DNA from: Pontibacillus chungwhensis BH030062
GTDB taxonomy: Bacteria > Bacillota > Bacilli > Bacillales > BH030062
Assembly (NCBI RefSeq): GCF_000770675.1
Contig: NZ_AVBG01000001.1
Span: forward strand, 434,001-498,000
Direction: 5' to 3'
Length of the DNA: 64,000 nucleotides
Shown here: positions 1-8,375 of the stretch, one piece after another
Layout: every line of letters starts with the position of its first letter
How positions within the stretch are numbered: the first letter of the stretch is position 1
Notes under the pieces: model-generated
What the model was told of the DNA's origin: nothing
The model's input: only the letters and a program-made list of their open reading frames with translations
The model's database searches: none
Position numbers and translations under genes: made by a program

Positions 1-114
1 AAGTATCAATACGTACATACTTGCCACTATACGCTTTCGAGTCTTAGACATTAGGAAAGTTGCTACCACCCATAATCCCCAACATAAATAGTAAAAAATC
101 AGACCCTGAACCAT
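1..114 (-). CDS. yphA: YphA-like membrane protein, N-terminal fragment cut by the window edge
   Basis: The minus strand opens with ATG after an AAAGGAGGG ribosome site and stays open for 38 codons to the window edge. An in-frame GTG three codons earlier (base 123) is the other possible start. The visible peptide begins MVQGLIFYYLCWGLWVVATF, a strongly hydrophobic N-terminal helix, then a basic loop (KTRKR). This fits YphA, a small multi-pass membrane protein of unknown function that sits upstream of fni in Bacillus. The assignment rests on position and the hydrophobic start; only a fragment is visible. Confidence 0.55.
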   Translation of the reverse strand, partial: MVQGLIFYYLCWGLWVVATFLMSKTRKRIVASMYVLIL

Positions 115-217
115 CCTATCCACCTTCCCTCCTTTCATTATGGTCAATTGTGGGATTTCTAATCATGAATAACGTTTCGAATCAAGAAAATACTATTTTG
201 AAAGAGGAGGTGTGCTC

Positions 218-352
218 ATGGGTAAGGATCGACAACAAAAGAAGTTAAAAAAAGAAAATCGGGTAGAAAGTGATCGCGACACACAAAATCATCCAAAAGG
301 AAGTACGTACTTAGACACTCCGGAACAAGCTAGAAAAGATCAAAAATTATAA
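218..352 (+). CDS. ypzI: YpzI family small protein
   Basis: A 44-codon ORF starts at ATG seven bases after an AGAGGAGG ribosome site. The peptide is highly charged, starting MGKDRQQKKLKKENRVESDR and ending in a TPEQARKDQKL tail, with no membrane segment. It matches what I recall of the YpzI family, short conserved Bacillales proteins of unknown function coded beside fni. It is divergent from yphA and convergent with fni, and shares the hairpin terminator just downstream. Assignment by sequence memory and synteny. Confidence 0.7.
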   Translation: MGKDRQQKKLKKENRVESDRDTQNHPKGSTYLDTPEQARKDQKL

Positions 353-354
353 AA

Positions 355-388
355 AAAGCCCATTGCTTATATGTAAGCAATGGGCTTT
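355..388 (-). terminator. Terminator of the fni-side operon
   Basis: A perfect 15-bp stem (AAAGCCCATTGCTTA with its complement) and a 4-base loop. On the minus strand it is followed by seven T residues, so it mainly ends fni transcription; it also lies directly after ypzI. Confidence 0.85.
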
Positions 389-394
389 CATCCT

Positions 395-1426
395 TTATAA
401 GGTTGTAATCCTTTGTTCTAACCAAGACTTCGTAGAACCGGTATAGATATGGGGTTTCCCATCTAGTTGATAGGTTTCTTTAGCACCTAAAAGCATCATG
501 GCAATCTTAAACTCTTCGTGCACATGATCTACTTTCTTAATTAAGGTCTCAAGATCATCTTTCATCAAGGTTCTAAGAAGTTGGCCAGCCATACCAAATG
601 CGTTAGCACCCAATACGAATGATTTCGCTCCATCCAAGCCGTCACGCATTCCACCAGAAGCAATTACATTACATTCAGGGAAAACGCTTTTCACTTCTTT
701 GATAGACGTCACGGTAGGGATTCCCCATCCATTATAAGATTCAAGAGGTTGTCTTCTCCGTTTATTCTCAACATTAGAGAAGTTTGTCCCCCCCTTACCT
801 CCTACATCAATATAGGAGACCCCTATTTCTTTTAACTGACGGGTAGTTTCCTGTGAAATACCAAACCCAACTTCTTTTAGTATAACTGGAACCTCTACAG
901 ATTTTACGATTTCTTCTATTTGCTCTAATCGAGTTGTAAAATCTCTATCTCCTTCAGGCATAATTAATTCTTGCAACACATTTAAATGGATCTGCAACGC
1001 GTTGGCTTCTAACATGTCAACAGCAAGCTTAGCTTGATCAAGTGTTGCTTCACTTCCAACGTTAGCAAAGACGATTCCGTCTGGATTCTCTTGTCTTACG
1101 ACTTGATAACTCTTCATTTCTCTTTCATCTTTAAGAGCAGACATTTGAGATCCTACAGCAAGCGCGATTCCTGTTTCCTTTGCAGCTATTGCAAGGTCAC
1201 GGTTTATCGCTTCTGTCTTCTCTCCGCCTCCTCCGGTCATTGCATTTACAAAAAGAGGCGAACTTAAGGTAAGTTCGCCTAATTGAGTCTGCAATGAAAT
1301 ATCGTCCCAATGAATATCCGTCAAACTTTGATGAATAATTTCCATCTCATCAAAGCTATTAACGCCAAGATCCTCACGGGAAAGTGCATGTCTAATATGC
1401 TCAAGTTTTCTCTTAGATCGACTCAA
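395..1426 (-). CDS. fni: Type 2 isopentenyl-diphosphate delta-isomerase
   Basis: FMN- and NADPH-dependent isomerase interconverting isopentenyl and dimethylallyl diphosphate, the building blocks of menaquinone side chains and undecaprenyl carrier. Family marks: NAMTGGGGE near residue 62, NVGSEAT near 122, the HLNVLQELIMPEGDRDF block near 147, the glycine-rich VGGKGGTNF loop near 208 and a C-terminal ASGGMRDG phosphate-binding segment. About 343 residues, normal for the family. I place the start at TTG (1426): GGTGAT lies six bases before it and the peptide MSRSKRKLEHI lines up with the B. subtilis N-terminus, better than the GTG three codons upstream. Last gene of the run, 12 bases after ypfD. 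Confidence 0.95.
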   Translation of the reverse strand: MSRSKRKLEHIRHALSREDLGVNSFDEMEIIHQSLTDIHWDDISLQTQLGELTLSSPLFVNAMTGGGGEKTEAINRDLAIAAKETGIALAVGSQMSALKDEREMKSYQVVRQENPDGIVFANVGSEATLDQAKLAVDMLEANALQIHLNVLQELIMPEGDRDFTTRLEQIEEIVKSVEVPVILKEVGFGISQETTRQLKEIGVSYIDVGGKGGTNFSNVENKRRRQPLESYNGWGIPTVTSIKEVKSVFPECNVIASGGMRDGLDGAKSFVLGANAFGMAGQLLRTLMKDDLETLIKKVDHVHEEFKIAMMLLGAKETYQLDGKPHIYTGSTKSWLEQRITTL

Positions 1427-1447
1427 TAATATCACCGAATTTGTAGT

Positions 1448-2584
1448 TTATTTTAGTTTGTTTAGTTTGTCACCAATAAAATCACCTAATTGAAAGCCAC
1501 CATCGTCATCTCTTGTATATTGTTCTACTTGCTGACGATCTTGATCAGCTTCAATTTCTTTAATACTTAGTGAAATTCGTTTTTCATCTTCGTTTACATC
1601 CAGCACTTTAACTTTAATATCTTGACCTTCCTCAAGAACTTCCTGAGGGGTACCAATGTGCTGCTTAGAAATCTGAGAAATGTGTACAAGACCTTCAACT
1701 CCAGGAAGAAGTTCAACAAAGGCACCAAAGTTAACCAAACGGCGAACTTTACCTTCTAGTATATCTCCTGGACGAATCTTATCTCCAACCTGGTCCCAAG
1801 GTCCAGGAAGTGTGTCTTTAAGAGAAAGTGAAATTCGTTCATTGTCTCGGTCTACAGAAAGAACACGTACTTGAATTTTTTGTCCTTCCTCTACCACATC
1901 GGAAGCTTTATCGACATGCTCATGAGCAAGCTGAGAGATGTGTACAAGCCCATCTACTCCACCAATGTCTACGAAAGCACCAAAATCAGTTAAGCGTTGT
2001 ACAGTACCGTCCAATACTTGGTCTGCTTCAAGTTCCTGAAGTAAAGCAGCTTTGCGCGCGTCATTTTCATCTTCTACTACGGCACTATGAGAAAGGATTA
2101 CTCGATTTTGTTCTCGGTCTAGCTCAATTACTTTGAGCGTAAGAGTTCTACCTTTGTAATCATTAAAGTCTTCAACATAATATGTTTCGACAAGAGAAGC
2201 TGGAATAAATCCACGAAGTCCTACATCAACAACAAGTCCACCTTTTACAATGTCTTTGACTTCAGCTTCGAATACTTCTCCACTTTCTAATTTTGCTTCA
2301 AGGTCTTCCCAAGCTGATTCAGCATCTACCGCACGCTTAGATAAGACAATTTCTTCGTCATCCATTTTCTTCACTTTTAGCGTTAACTCGTCACCTTCTG
2401 ATACCACATCAGCTGCTTTTTCTACATGCAAGCTAGAAAGTTCACTGATTGGAACGATGCCTTCAACTTTGTAACCGATATCGACAAGTACCTGCTTGTC
2501 TTCAACTTTTACAACTTTACCCGTAAGTACATCGCCGACTGAAACGTTCGGCATTTCTGACATTTCTTGGTTCATTTCATCCAT
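1448..2584 (-). CDS. ypfD: S1-domain RNA-binding protein (30S ribosomal protein S1 homolog)
   Basis: RNA-binding protein made of four S1 (OB-fold) repeats at roughly residues 15-85, 103-168, 190-258 and 275-345; repeats three and four carry the typical [18 protein letters not shown]-like signature. In Firmicutes this four-domain form is the equivalent of ribosomal protein S1, usually named YpfD; it lacks the six-repeat organisation of E. coli S1, and its exact role in translation is unsettled. The start is a clean ATG nine bases after AAGGAGG. The approximately 100 bases upstream, between it and plsC, hold no gene. Confidence 0.93.
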   Translation of the reverse strand: MDEMNQEMSEMPNVSVGDVLTGKVVKVEDKQVLVDIGYKVEGIVPISELSSLHVEKAADVVSEGDELTLKVKKMDDEEIVLSKRAVDAESAWEDLEAKLESGEVFEAEVKDIVKGGLVVDVGLRGFIPASLVETYYVEDFNDYKGRTLTLKVIELDREQNRVILSHSAVVEDENDARKAALLQELEADQVLDGTVQRLTDFGAFVDIGGVDGLVHISQLAHEHVDKASDVVEEGQKIQVRVLSVDRDNERISLSLKDTLPGPWDQVGDKIRPGDILEGKVRRLVNFGAFVELLPGVEGLVHISQISKQHIGTPQEVLEEGQDIKVKVLDVNEDEKRISLSIKEIEADQDRQQVEQYTRDDDGGFQLGDFIGDKLNKLK

Positions 2585-2683
2585 TAAAAAAGACCTCCTT
2601 CAGTTCCGCCACAACCAACCATTAATTAATCCTTGGTTCTAACTTCTAATATTTGAAGCTTTTTGTCAAGCAAAAGACGTCTA

Positions 2684-3265
2684 CTAGCGTTTTTTGTCTA
2701 AAAGCTTCTGGATATCTCCCATTATAACATCTGTAACCTCTTGAGATGAAGCCTTTCGCTCTCTTAATTCTGCCATTGGTACAGGTTTCCCATAGATCAC
2801 CCGCAAAGGCTCCTTTCCCTTATATGAGCCTACAATAGCACAAGGGATAACTGTTGCTTCAGACCGAAGTGCGAAAAAACCAGCTCCAGCCAGTCCCTTT
2901 TTTAATTCTCCGGTTTTACTCCTAGTCCCCTCTGGAAATAATCCTAAAACCTCATTATCTTCTAAAACACCCATGGCTTTACGAAGAGCTTGACGGTCTT
3001 TCATCCCCCTTTTCACAGGAAAAGCATGAATACGTTTTAATAGTCCACCAATAAATTTATTTTTAAACAATTCCTCTTTAGCCATAAAATAAATATCTCT
3101 AGGAGCAGTGATACCTACTACAATTGGATCAAAATTTGAAATATGATTTGAACATATTACAACTGGACCTTTTTCTGGAATGTTTTCCTTTCCCTCTACC
3201 TTGATTCGGTAGCGAGGATAAAAGATGGTGGCACAAATGGATCTGGCTATCTTATATAACGCCAT
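2684..3265 (-). CDS. plsC: 1-acyl-sn-glycerol-3-phosphate acyltransferase
   Basis: Membrane-associated acyltransferase adding the second acyl chain to lysophosphatidic acid to give phosphatidic acid. The catalytic HxxxxD motif is NHISNFD at residues 40-46 and the glycerol-phosphate-binding FPEGTR block is at 110-115. The N-terminus (residues 1-18) is a short amphipathic or hydrophobic anchor. Length 193 is usual. It follows cmk by two bases, so the two are surely co-transcribed; ATG start after GAGGTG. This cmk-plsC-S1 order is common in Bacillaceae. Confidence 0.9.
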   Translation of the reverse strand: MALYKIARSICATIFYPRYRIKVEGKENIPEKGPVVICSNHISNFDPIVVGITAPRDIYFMAKEELFKNKFIGGLLKRIHAFPVKRGMKDRQALRKAMGVLEDNEVLGLFPEGTRSKTGELKKGLAGAGFFALRSEATVIPCAIVGSYKGKEPLRVIYGKPVPMAELRERKASSQEVTDVIMGDIQKLLDKKR

Positions 3266-3267
3266 TA

Positions 3268-3954
3268 TTATTCACCTCTATCTAGTTTATCGTGAACAAC
3301 ACGTAATATTTTTTCAGCCACTTCTATAATAGATAAAGACGTGGTATCAATTTCAACTGCATCTTCTGCTTTCAAGAGAGGAGAAACTTCACGCTCTGAA
3401 TCTATTTTGTCACGTCTTCTGATCTCATCTTTTAATTTCTCCAAGTCTGAAGAAAAACCTTTTTCGAGATTTTCTTTGTGACGTCGTTCTGCGCGTTCTT
3501 GAACCGAAGCAATCAAAAAGATTTTTACTTCAGCATCTGGAATGACATGTGTGCCTATGTCACGACCATCCATCACCACGCCTCGCTTTAAAGCTAACTC
3601 ACGCTGTCGTTTAACCATTTCATGTCTAACTTCTCCATGCTTAGCTACTATCGATACCTGATTGGTTACTTGTTCAGTTCTGATATCAAGTGTTACTTCC
3701 TCACCATCTAATATAACTTTTTGGCCCTCTACTGATTGCTGAAGGTCAATAGTGGTATCCTTAAGCAAATTCATTAACGATCTTTCTTCCTCTAAAGAAA
3801 CACCTTCTTTAATAGCTTTGTACGTAAGAGCACGGTACATAGCACCTGTATCTATATAAACATAGGTTAACTTCTCTGCTATAATCTTGGCGACTGTACT
3901 CTTACCAGCAGCCGCTGGCCCATCAATAGCTACTGCAATATTTTGTTTCATCAT
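3268..3954 (-). CDS. cmk: Cytidylate kinase
   Basis: Phosphorylates CMP and dCMP using ATP, feeding CTP and dCTP pools. The P-loop GPAAAGKST is at residues 12-20 of the chosen start, followed by the YIDTGAMYR substrate-binding segment and DGRDIGT near residue 133, all diagnostic of bacterial CMP kinase; 228 residues. The open frame extends 15 codons further upstream, but an AGAGGG ribosome site seven bases before the ATG ATG pair and the family N-terminus support the start used. First gene of cmk-plsC-ypfD-fni. Confidence 0.95.
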   Translation of the reverse strand: MMKQNIAVAIDGPAAAGKSTVAKIIAEKLTYVYIDTGAMYRALTYKAIKEGVSLEEERSLMNLLKDTTIDLQQSVEGQKVILDGEEVTLDIRTEQVTNQVSIVAKHGEVRHEMVKRQRELALKRGVVMDGRDIGTHVIPDAEVKIFLIASVQERAERRHKENLEKGFSSDLEKLKDEIRRRDKIDSEREVSPLLKAEDAVEIDTTSLSIIEVAEKILRVVHDKLDRGE

Positions 3955-4082
3955 CCATAATCCCTCTTTCACGTGCAAAAATACAATACGACTAACCATT
4001 TAAGTAAGGCTAGCTTCAAATGTTTGATTTAACTCAAGGTAATAAAACATTTCCTTGCGTTATGTAATGGTATAGTTATACT

Positions 4083-4283
4083 TCAAAAGGATAACACATC
4101 ACCAAAGATGCGGTCTATTGTTTCTACGATATTGGTTTCAAGGCTTTTACCGACACCAAAATATTCGTAGACTGGTTGTACATATAAAGAAAAGTCGGTA
4201 TAAAGCATTAAAGCCTGAAACATGACTAATAATACTGCGTGTACCAAAACAAGTGTACAAAGCCATTGTTCAAAACGTTTCAT
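4083..4283 (-). CDS. ypfB: YpfB family small membrane protein (DUF5359-like)
   Basis: 66 residues beginning MKRFEQWLCTLVLVHAVLL, one membrane-spanning segment (about residues 8-30) and a short acidic exported or cytosolic tail ending in IFGDVLSF. Start is the ATG nine bases after GAGG; a TTG three codons upstream is less likely. It lies between motI and cmk exactly where B. subtilis has ypfB. Function unknown in the family; nothing in the sequence suggests catalysis. Confidence 0.7.
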   Translation of the reverse strand: MKRFEQWLCTLVLVHAVLLVMFQALMLYTDFSLYVQPVYEYFGVGKSLETNIVETIDRIFGDVLSF

Positions 4284-4337
4284 AGTATACAACCTCTTTT
4301 TTGGTAATAGCGTATCCTCTCTAATAAGCTTTATACG

Positions 4338-5003
4338 TTATCTTACTCTACTTCTCCTCCAAAGCAACTGGCGTTCGAAACAGAAACGAATTAACAGCTC
4401 TCTATCACGGTGGTCAATCTGCATGAATTCAAGAGAAAGTTGATCTCGATTTGTTGCTTTCTCCTGAAAAATTCGAACGATTCTTGAGATAGCTTTAATA
4501 TAATGAATCTCACCTGATGTAAGAGGGATAACAAACCATACTTCCAGGTTATCTTGCTCTTGTAATTGATGAGATTCCGGTGGTATTACAGCCGCTCCTC
4601 CGCCACTAATATCAAGGGTTATGGTAGTAAAAGGCTCCTGTCGTCCCGGAAGCCCTTGTACACTCACATCAACTGCTGTTTCTACCCTGACATATTGGCG
4701 ACGCTGTATGCGTATCATTTTTTTCTTGCCTGGGTTATGTATAGCTAAAACAGGAATTTGTAACTTCTTACGTTCCTTGACTTCTGTGTTAAACATATAT
4801 ATAGATTGATCTTCTCCGACAAACGTTACTTTAAACTGCGTCCCCTCAAAGAAAAATCCAGTTCTTCCAGTCTTTTCATTTACAGGGTAATCAATATAAA
4901 GCATTTGGTCATCTTGTTCTACGAGCTTACAACGAAAAGTTTCTGGCTCTTCATCATTATCCTGGTTTGGTTCAAGCGTTAATGACATTCCGATTTTTAT
5001 CAC
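4338..5003 (-). CDS. motI: PilZ-domain cyclic-di-GMP receptor, flagellar brake (YpfA/MotI)
   Basis: 221 residues with an N-terminal YcgR-like beta domain (about 1-95) and a C-terminal PilZ domain. The c-di-GMP-binding residues are present: RRQYVR (RxxxR, R102-R106) and DISGGG (DxSxxG, 131-136). In B. subtilis the orthologue MotI binds c-di-GMP and disengages the flagellar stator, stopping motility. Start is GTG eight bases after GAGG. It lies between ypfB and the germination pair ypeB-sleB and is separated from ypeB by a strong terminator. Confidence 0.88.
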   Translation of the reverse strand: MIKIGMSLTLEPNQDNDEEPETFRCKLVEQDDQMLYIDYPVNEKTGRTGFFFEGTQFKVTFVGEDQSIYMFNTEVKERKKLQIPVLAIHNPGKKKMIRIQRRQYVRVETAVDVSVQGLPGRQEPFTTITLDISGGGAAVIPPESHQLQEQDNLEVWFVIPLTSGEIHYIKAISRIVRIFQEKATNRDQLSLEFMQIDHRDRELLIRFCFERQLLWRRSRVR

Positions 5004-5074
5004 TGTATGTTCCTCTCTCCCCTTAACATGGTCCTAAGGTCTCATAAATATATTATGTCAAAAAAAAACAAAAA

Positions 5075-5100
5075 GGGAAAGATAGATGTCTATCTTTCCC
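5075..5100 (-). terminator. Terminator of sleB-ypeB
   Basis: A GGGAAAGATAGA inverted repeat with almost no loop, followed on the minus strand by CCCTTTTTG and a long T-rich run. It sits ten bases after the ypeB stop and closes the germination operon. Confidence 0.88.
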
Positions 5101-5109
5101 AAAACTCTC

Positions 5110-6441
5110 CTATCCAAATTTCATTTCTGCTTGCTTCAGTTTCTCAACTTTTTCCTCTACGCCATCGTTAGCATTAATGAAAATCCGATAGGTACTTTCT
5201 CCTAAAGTACCAAGGAATTCATAACACAAAACCTCTTCGCTGAGATCATTTTCAATTATGGCCATATGTTGTTCTCGTATTTTTACATTTGGATTCACAT
5301 TGCTTCTTGCTTCTTCTTCAGAAATTTTCGGCTCTTTAATGGAACGCTCATGATGATTCATAAGAAAATCTCGTGCTGAAAGACCAAGGATATCCCCATT
5401 ATCAAGAGCTACTTTTACTTGTAAGGAATCAGGATAAATACGGACATCATCTTGAACATACAAGAAATTGTATACTCCTACTTGTTCGTATTGTGTGCTC
5501 TGGAAGTTCTCCATCCCCTTATATTTATACTTCTCTAGAAAATTTTTCGCCTTTTCAGAACCTTCATATAGTCCTAACTCAGCTTCTTGAAGGTCTCTTT
5601 CAACTAATATACTAATAGGATGGCCACCTTTTACTGATATATCCATATACCCATTCTTCTTATCACTTCTATAGGAAAGACTGTAAGTTGGAACTTCAGC
5701 ACCCTTTCCACTCTTAGTCATTGTTACCTTAGCACCTTGAGGAATCTCAAAAATCTCTTTTGTTTTTTCTTTAGCCTTCTCTTCTGAGAGGTTCTCACCT
5801 TTCAAGAATTTATATTCATGGTTTTGCTGTGAGGCACCTGTAAAAGTTGGACCTAAATCACCTTCAGCATACCCTTCCATATTCTTTTCTACCGTTTTAA
5901 AACCATTAATAATGGTATTATCTGATTTTTCATCACTTGCTAGAGCTAGCTGTACATCCATCCATCGTAAGTTTTCATTTAGAACCATGTATTGAACTTT
6001 GCGTAATTCTTTCTCAATTTTGCCAGACTGTTTATACAAGCTTTCTAACAATTTAACTTCATCATCCGTTAAAGGATTTTTATTCAAATCTCTGATTGCT
6101 GTTCGGTAAGTGAACTCCCCTATATCCGAAAGAAACTCTTCAGTCTTGTTAAAAGGGAGCAGGGCAAGGGGTAACTGCCCCACATCATTATGTGCTTCAG
6201 ACGTAATTCTCCAAATATCGGCTAATTGAGGTGATAATTGCTTTTGTGAATTCATTGCTAAAACCGTTCCAATCTTATCGTGCAACAAATTCGTATGGTA
6301 AGACAAATCATGGAAAGCACGTTGGTAGGAGTTCTCTGCCTGAACAAGTATGGCATTCTTCTCCTGGTGTTCCTGGTACCCCCAAACAGCAGTACCTGTA
6401 ACTCCAACAGCTAACACACCAATAAGGAGCCAACGAATCAT
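5110..6441 (-). CDS. ypeB: Germination protein YpeB
   Basis: Spore protein needed to place and stabilise the cortex-lytic enzyme SleB in the dormant spore; both are mutually dependent in Bacillus. 443 residues: one N-terminal membrane anchor (about 3-20), a helical domain to about residue 190, then PepSY-type repeats (an ENLSEEKAKEKTKEIF helix near residue 217 marks one). Directly downstream of sleB (18-base gap) and in the same operon. Start ATG follows GGGTGG. Length and organisation match the family. Confidence 0.93.
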   Translation of the reverse strand: MIRWLLIGVLAVGVTGTAVWGYQEHQEKNAILVQAENSYQRAFHDLSYHTNLLHDKIGTVLAMNSQKQLSPQLADIWRITSEAHNDVGQLPLALLPFNKTEEFLSDIGEFTYRTAIRDLNKNPLTDDEVKLLESLYKQSGKIEKELRKVQYMVLNENLRWMDVQLALASDEKSDNTIINGFKTVEKNMEGYAEGDLGPTFTGASQQNHEYKFLKGENLSEEKAKEKTKEIFEIPQGAKVTMTKSGKGAEVPTYSLSYRSDKKNGYMDISVKGGHPISILVERDLQEAELGLYEGSEKAKNFLEKYKYKGMENFQSTQYEQVGVYNFLYVQDDVRIYPDSLQVKVALDNGDILGLSARDFLMNHHERSIKEPKISEEEARSNVNPNVKIREQHMAIIENDLSEEVLCYEFLGTLGESTYRIFINANDGVEEKVEKLKQAEMKFG

Positions 6442-6459
6442 AACAGTTCCACCCTTTCT

Positions 6460-7284
6460 CTATTTAGCAAATATATGCTTGCCTATTTTTTTAATTTGCG
6501 GCCGACTCCAAATCCAATCTGATGTAGCGGTATTTGGATTAAAATAATAGAGAGCATTCTGGGAAGGATCCCAACCGTTCATTGCATCCATAACCGCTTC
6601 CTTAGAAGTTTCATCTGGCTCAAGCCATATTTGACCATCACTAACTGCTGTAAATGCCCTTGGCTCAAAGATGACCCCAGAAACACTATTTGGGAAAGTA
6701 GAACTTTCCACCCTGTTTAAGATAACAGCAGCAACCGCTACTTGCCCCACATAAGGTTCTCCTCGTGCTTCTCCATGAACCGCATTTGCCATAAGCTGAA
6801 TATCATTTTGAGAATAACCAGTCGGAACGTTTACTGAAGTAGGTTCTGATGGCCCATCATCTTTCTTTTGGTCTTCACCTTTTTGTGAAGGCTCCGTTTG
6901 CTGTTCTTTAGATGTTCCTCCATAATAGGTGAAATCTTTCCCGGAATTAATCTGCTTCTTTACATATTGTCTATCATAATTTGTAGCATCAATTAACTTT
7001 TGTTTCGCTTCCTGTCCAGCCAACCCATCCACTTCTAATCCGAATTCTTTCTGAAAGTTTCGGAGTGCCCAATAAGTTCCCCAGCCAAAGACCCCATCAA
7101 TGTTTCCTTCATAGAATCCTATATACTGAAGCCTTGCCTGTAATTCGATCACATCATCTCCCGTAGAACCTTTCTGCAAAATCCTTGGACTAAACGCATG
7201 AGATGTTTGATCAACACTAGATGATATGGAGATCGTTAGCATACAAACGATCAATAAAATAGAAACCACTCGCAACCATTTCAT
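6460..7284 (-). CDS. sleB: Spore cortex-lytic enzyme SleB
   Basis: Lytic transglycosylase that degrades muramic-lactam-containing cortex peptidoglycan during germination. Layout: signal peptide (about 1-32), a peptidoglycan-binding repeat (about 35-95, LQKGSTGDDVIELQARL), a low-complexity linker, and the hydrolase_2 catalytic domain (about 160-274) with the AVHGEARGEP motif holding the catalytic glutamate. I start at MKWLRVVSILL, after GGAGG, which gives a proper signal peptide; the open frame runs 23 codons further up without one. Upstream is a plausible sigma-G promoter, and ypeB follows. Confidence 0.93.
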   Translation of the reverse strand: MKWLRVVSILLIVCMLTISISSSVDQTSHAFSPRILQKGSTGDDVIELQARLQYIGFYEGNIDGVFGWGTYWALRNFQKEFGLEVDGLAGQEAKQKLIDATNYDRQYVKKQINSGKDFTYYGGTSKEQQTEPSQKGEDQKKDDGPSEPTSVNVPTGYSQNDIQLMANAVHGEARGEPYVGQVAVAAVILNRVESSTFPNSVSGVIFEPRAFTAVSDGQIWLEPDETSKEAVMDAMNGWDPSQNALYYFNPNTATSDWIWSRPQIKKIGKHIFAK

Positions 7285-7322
7285 ATCCCGTATATCCTCC
7301 TGAACTATAGTCTTATGATCTG

Positions 7323-7352
7323 TAGTTTCTGAATCTAATGGGATTTTATACA
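7323..7352 (-). promoter_or_regulatory. Candidate sigma-G promoter of sleB
   Basis: TGTATA, 17 bases, then GAAACTA on the minus strand, resembling the sigma-G pattern (GnATR, 17-18 bases, CATnnTA) with the -10 imperfect. Position 40-70 bases before the sleB start fits forespore expression known for sleB. Confidence 0.4.
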
Positions 7353-7381
7353 TGAAAGAAAAGCGGATGGGGCAAGTGGAA

Positions 7382-7500
7382 GTTCAGCTAAAACTGGCAC
7401 GTCCTGTGCCAACGCTGAACTGACCCACATCCTGTGGACCCGCATATGGATAAGCAAACTAACGTAAGTGGCGTTAAGCCACTGAAGTTAATTTGCTTAT
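7382..7500. repeat. Cluster of intergenic hairpins between prsW and sleB
   Basis: Three consecutive inverted repeats with no ORF: GTTCAGC/GCTGAAC (7382-7420) enclosing GGCAC-GTGCC; CCACA-TGTGG (7425-7437); and a 51-bp imperfect palindrome (7450-7500) with ATAAGCAAACTAAC/GTTAATTTGCTTAT arms around AGTGGC-GCCACT. A weaker GCTAG pair follows to about 7530. It is the only content of the roughly 300-base gap apart from the prsW terminator and the sleB promoter. It could be a structured leader, a small RNA, or a repeat element. Confidence 0.55.
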
Positions 7501-7578
7501 CTCGCTAGCCTCTAATCCCCAGGAGCTAGACAGTAAGATTAACGTACGAGAGCAACACAACATGATCTACATAAAAAA

Positions 7579-7600
7579 GCCGCTCCTTTAAAGGAGCGGC
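7579..7600 (-). terminator. Terminator after prsW
   Basis: A perfect GCCGCTCCTTT/AAAGGAGCGGC palindrome with A-run and T-run on its two sides, so it can act both ways. It begins just after the prsW stop codon. Confidence 0.9.
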
Positions 7601-7602
7601 TT

Positions 7603-8289
7603 TTATGCTTTCCATTTATTTTGTTCAATTGGAACTACACCAGCAGGTACGGTGTTTGCTTGTTTTACTTTTCTTAAGGCAATAAGCCATAGTATGATCA
7701 TAAATGGGGTCAATGTATACTGCCATGTAGACTGCCAAATTTCTAAAATATAATCATATAAACCGTGAAGTAAAATAGGCGTTACTAGTGCAAGCCAAAC
7801 AATATAGATGGAGCCTTTTTTCCGATTGGTTTTCCCTCTCCCCAAATAATAGCCCATAATAACTCCAAACAGGGCATGAGAAGAAACTGGGAAAAGAGCT
7901 CTTAAAAAAGCAACCTCTACACCATTAGCTAACAAATATAATATATTCTCAACAGTAGCAAAGCCCAGGCTAATAGAAACTCCATAAACAATCCCATCAT
8001 AACGTCCTTCAAAATGGTCTTGCTTATAAACCGCATACATAAAAATAAACCATTTAAAGAATTCTTCTAACCCTCCGGATAGAAGGAACGATTTTGTAGC
8101 TGGATATTGTAATACACCTTCAGTTTCAAAAGCGTACTGGATAAACATAATTGGAAACACCAATAACGATCCCATCACAAACGTTCTAAACACAATTGAG
8201 AACGGCTTAGAGTCAAAACGGTCTTTCAAATAAAAAAAAGACATGAGCGCAAAGCCCGGTGCCACTGCTGCTGAAAGTATTGTAAACAC
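7603..8289 (-). CDS. prsW: Intramembrane glutamic-type protease PrsW
   Basis: Multi-pass membrane protease (formerly YpdC) performing site-1 cleavage of the anti-sigma factor RsiW in response to envelope stress, releasing sigma-W in B. subtilis. 228 residues with about eight hydrophobic segments. The conserved glutamate pair is GGLEEFFKW, E75-E76, followed by the SSHALFGVIMGYYLG and LLHGLYDY histidine motifs of the family. GTG start seven bases after AGGAGG. No sigW or rsiW lies in this window, so the substrate is inferred from the family. Confidence 0.9.
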   Translation of the reverse strand: MFTILSAAVAPGFALMSFFYLKDRFDSKPFSIVFRTFVMGSLLVFPIMFIQYAFETEGVLQYPATKSFLLSGGLEEFFKWFIFMYAVYKQDHFEGRYDGIVYGVSISLGFATVENILYLLANGVEVAFLRALFPVSSHALFGVIMGYYLGRGKTNRKKGSIYIVWLALVTPILLHGLYDYILEIWQSTWQYTLTPFMIILWLIALRKVKQANTVPAGVVPIEQNKWKA

Positions 8290-8375
8290 GACCGTTCCTC
8301 CTCTTTCAATTCAATCTATTTCATCGTATCATGAACATAATGGAAAGAAAATACTTGAAATAAGAAGGTGTTATA

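Noticed and set aside
60-248. 62-codon plus-strand ORF at the window start
   Set aside because: Opposite to the hydrophobic yphA start and overlapping ypzI out of frame; no ribosome site and no recognisable protein.
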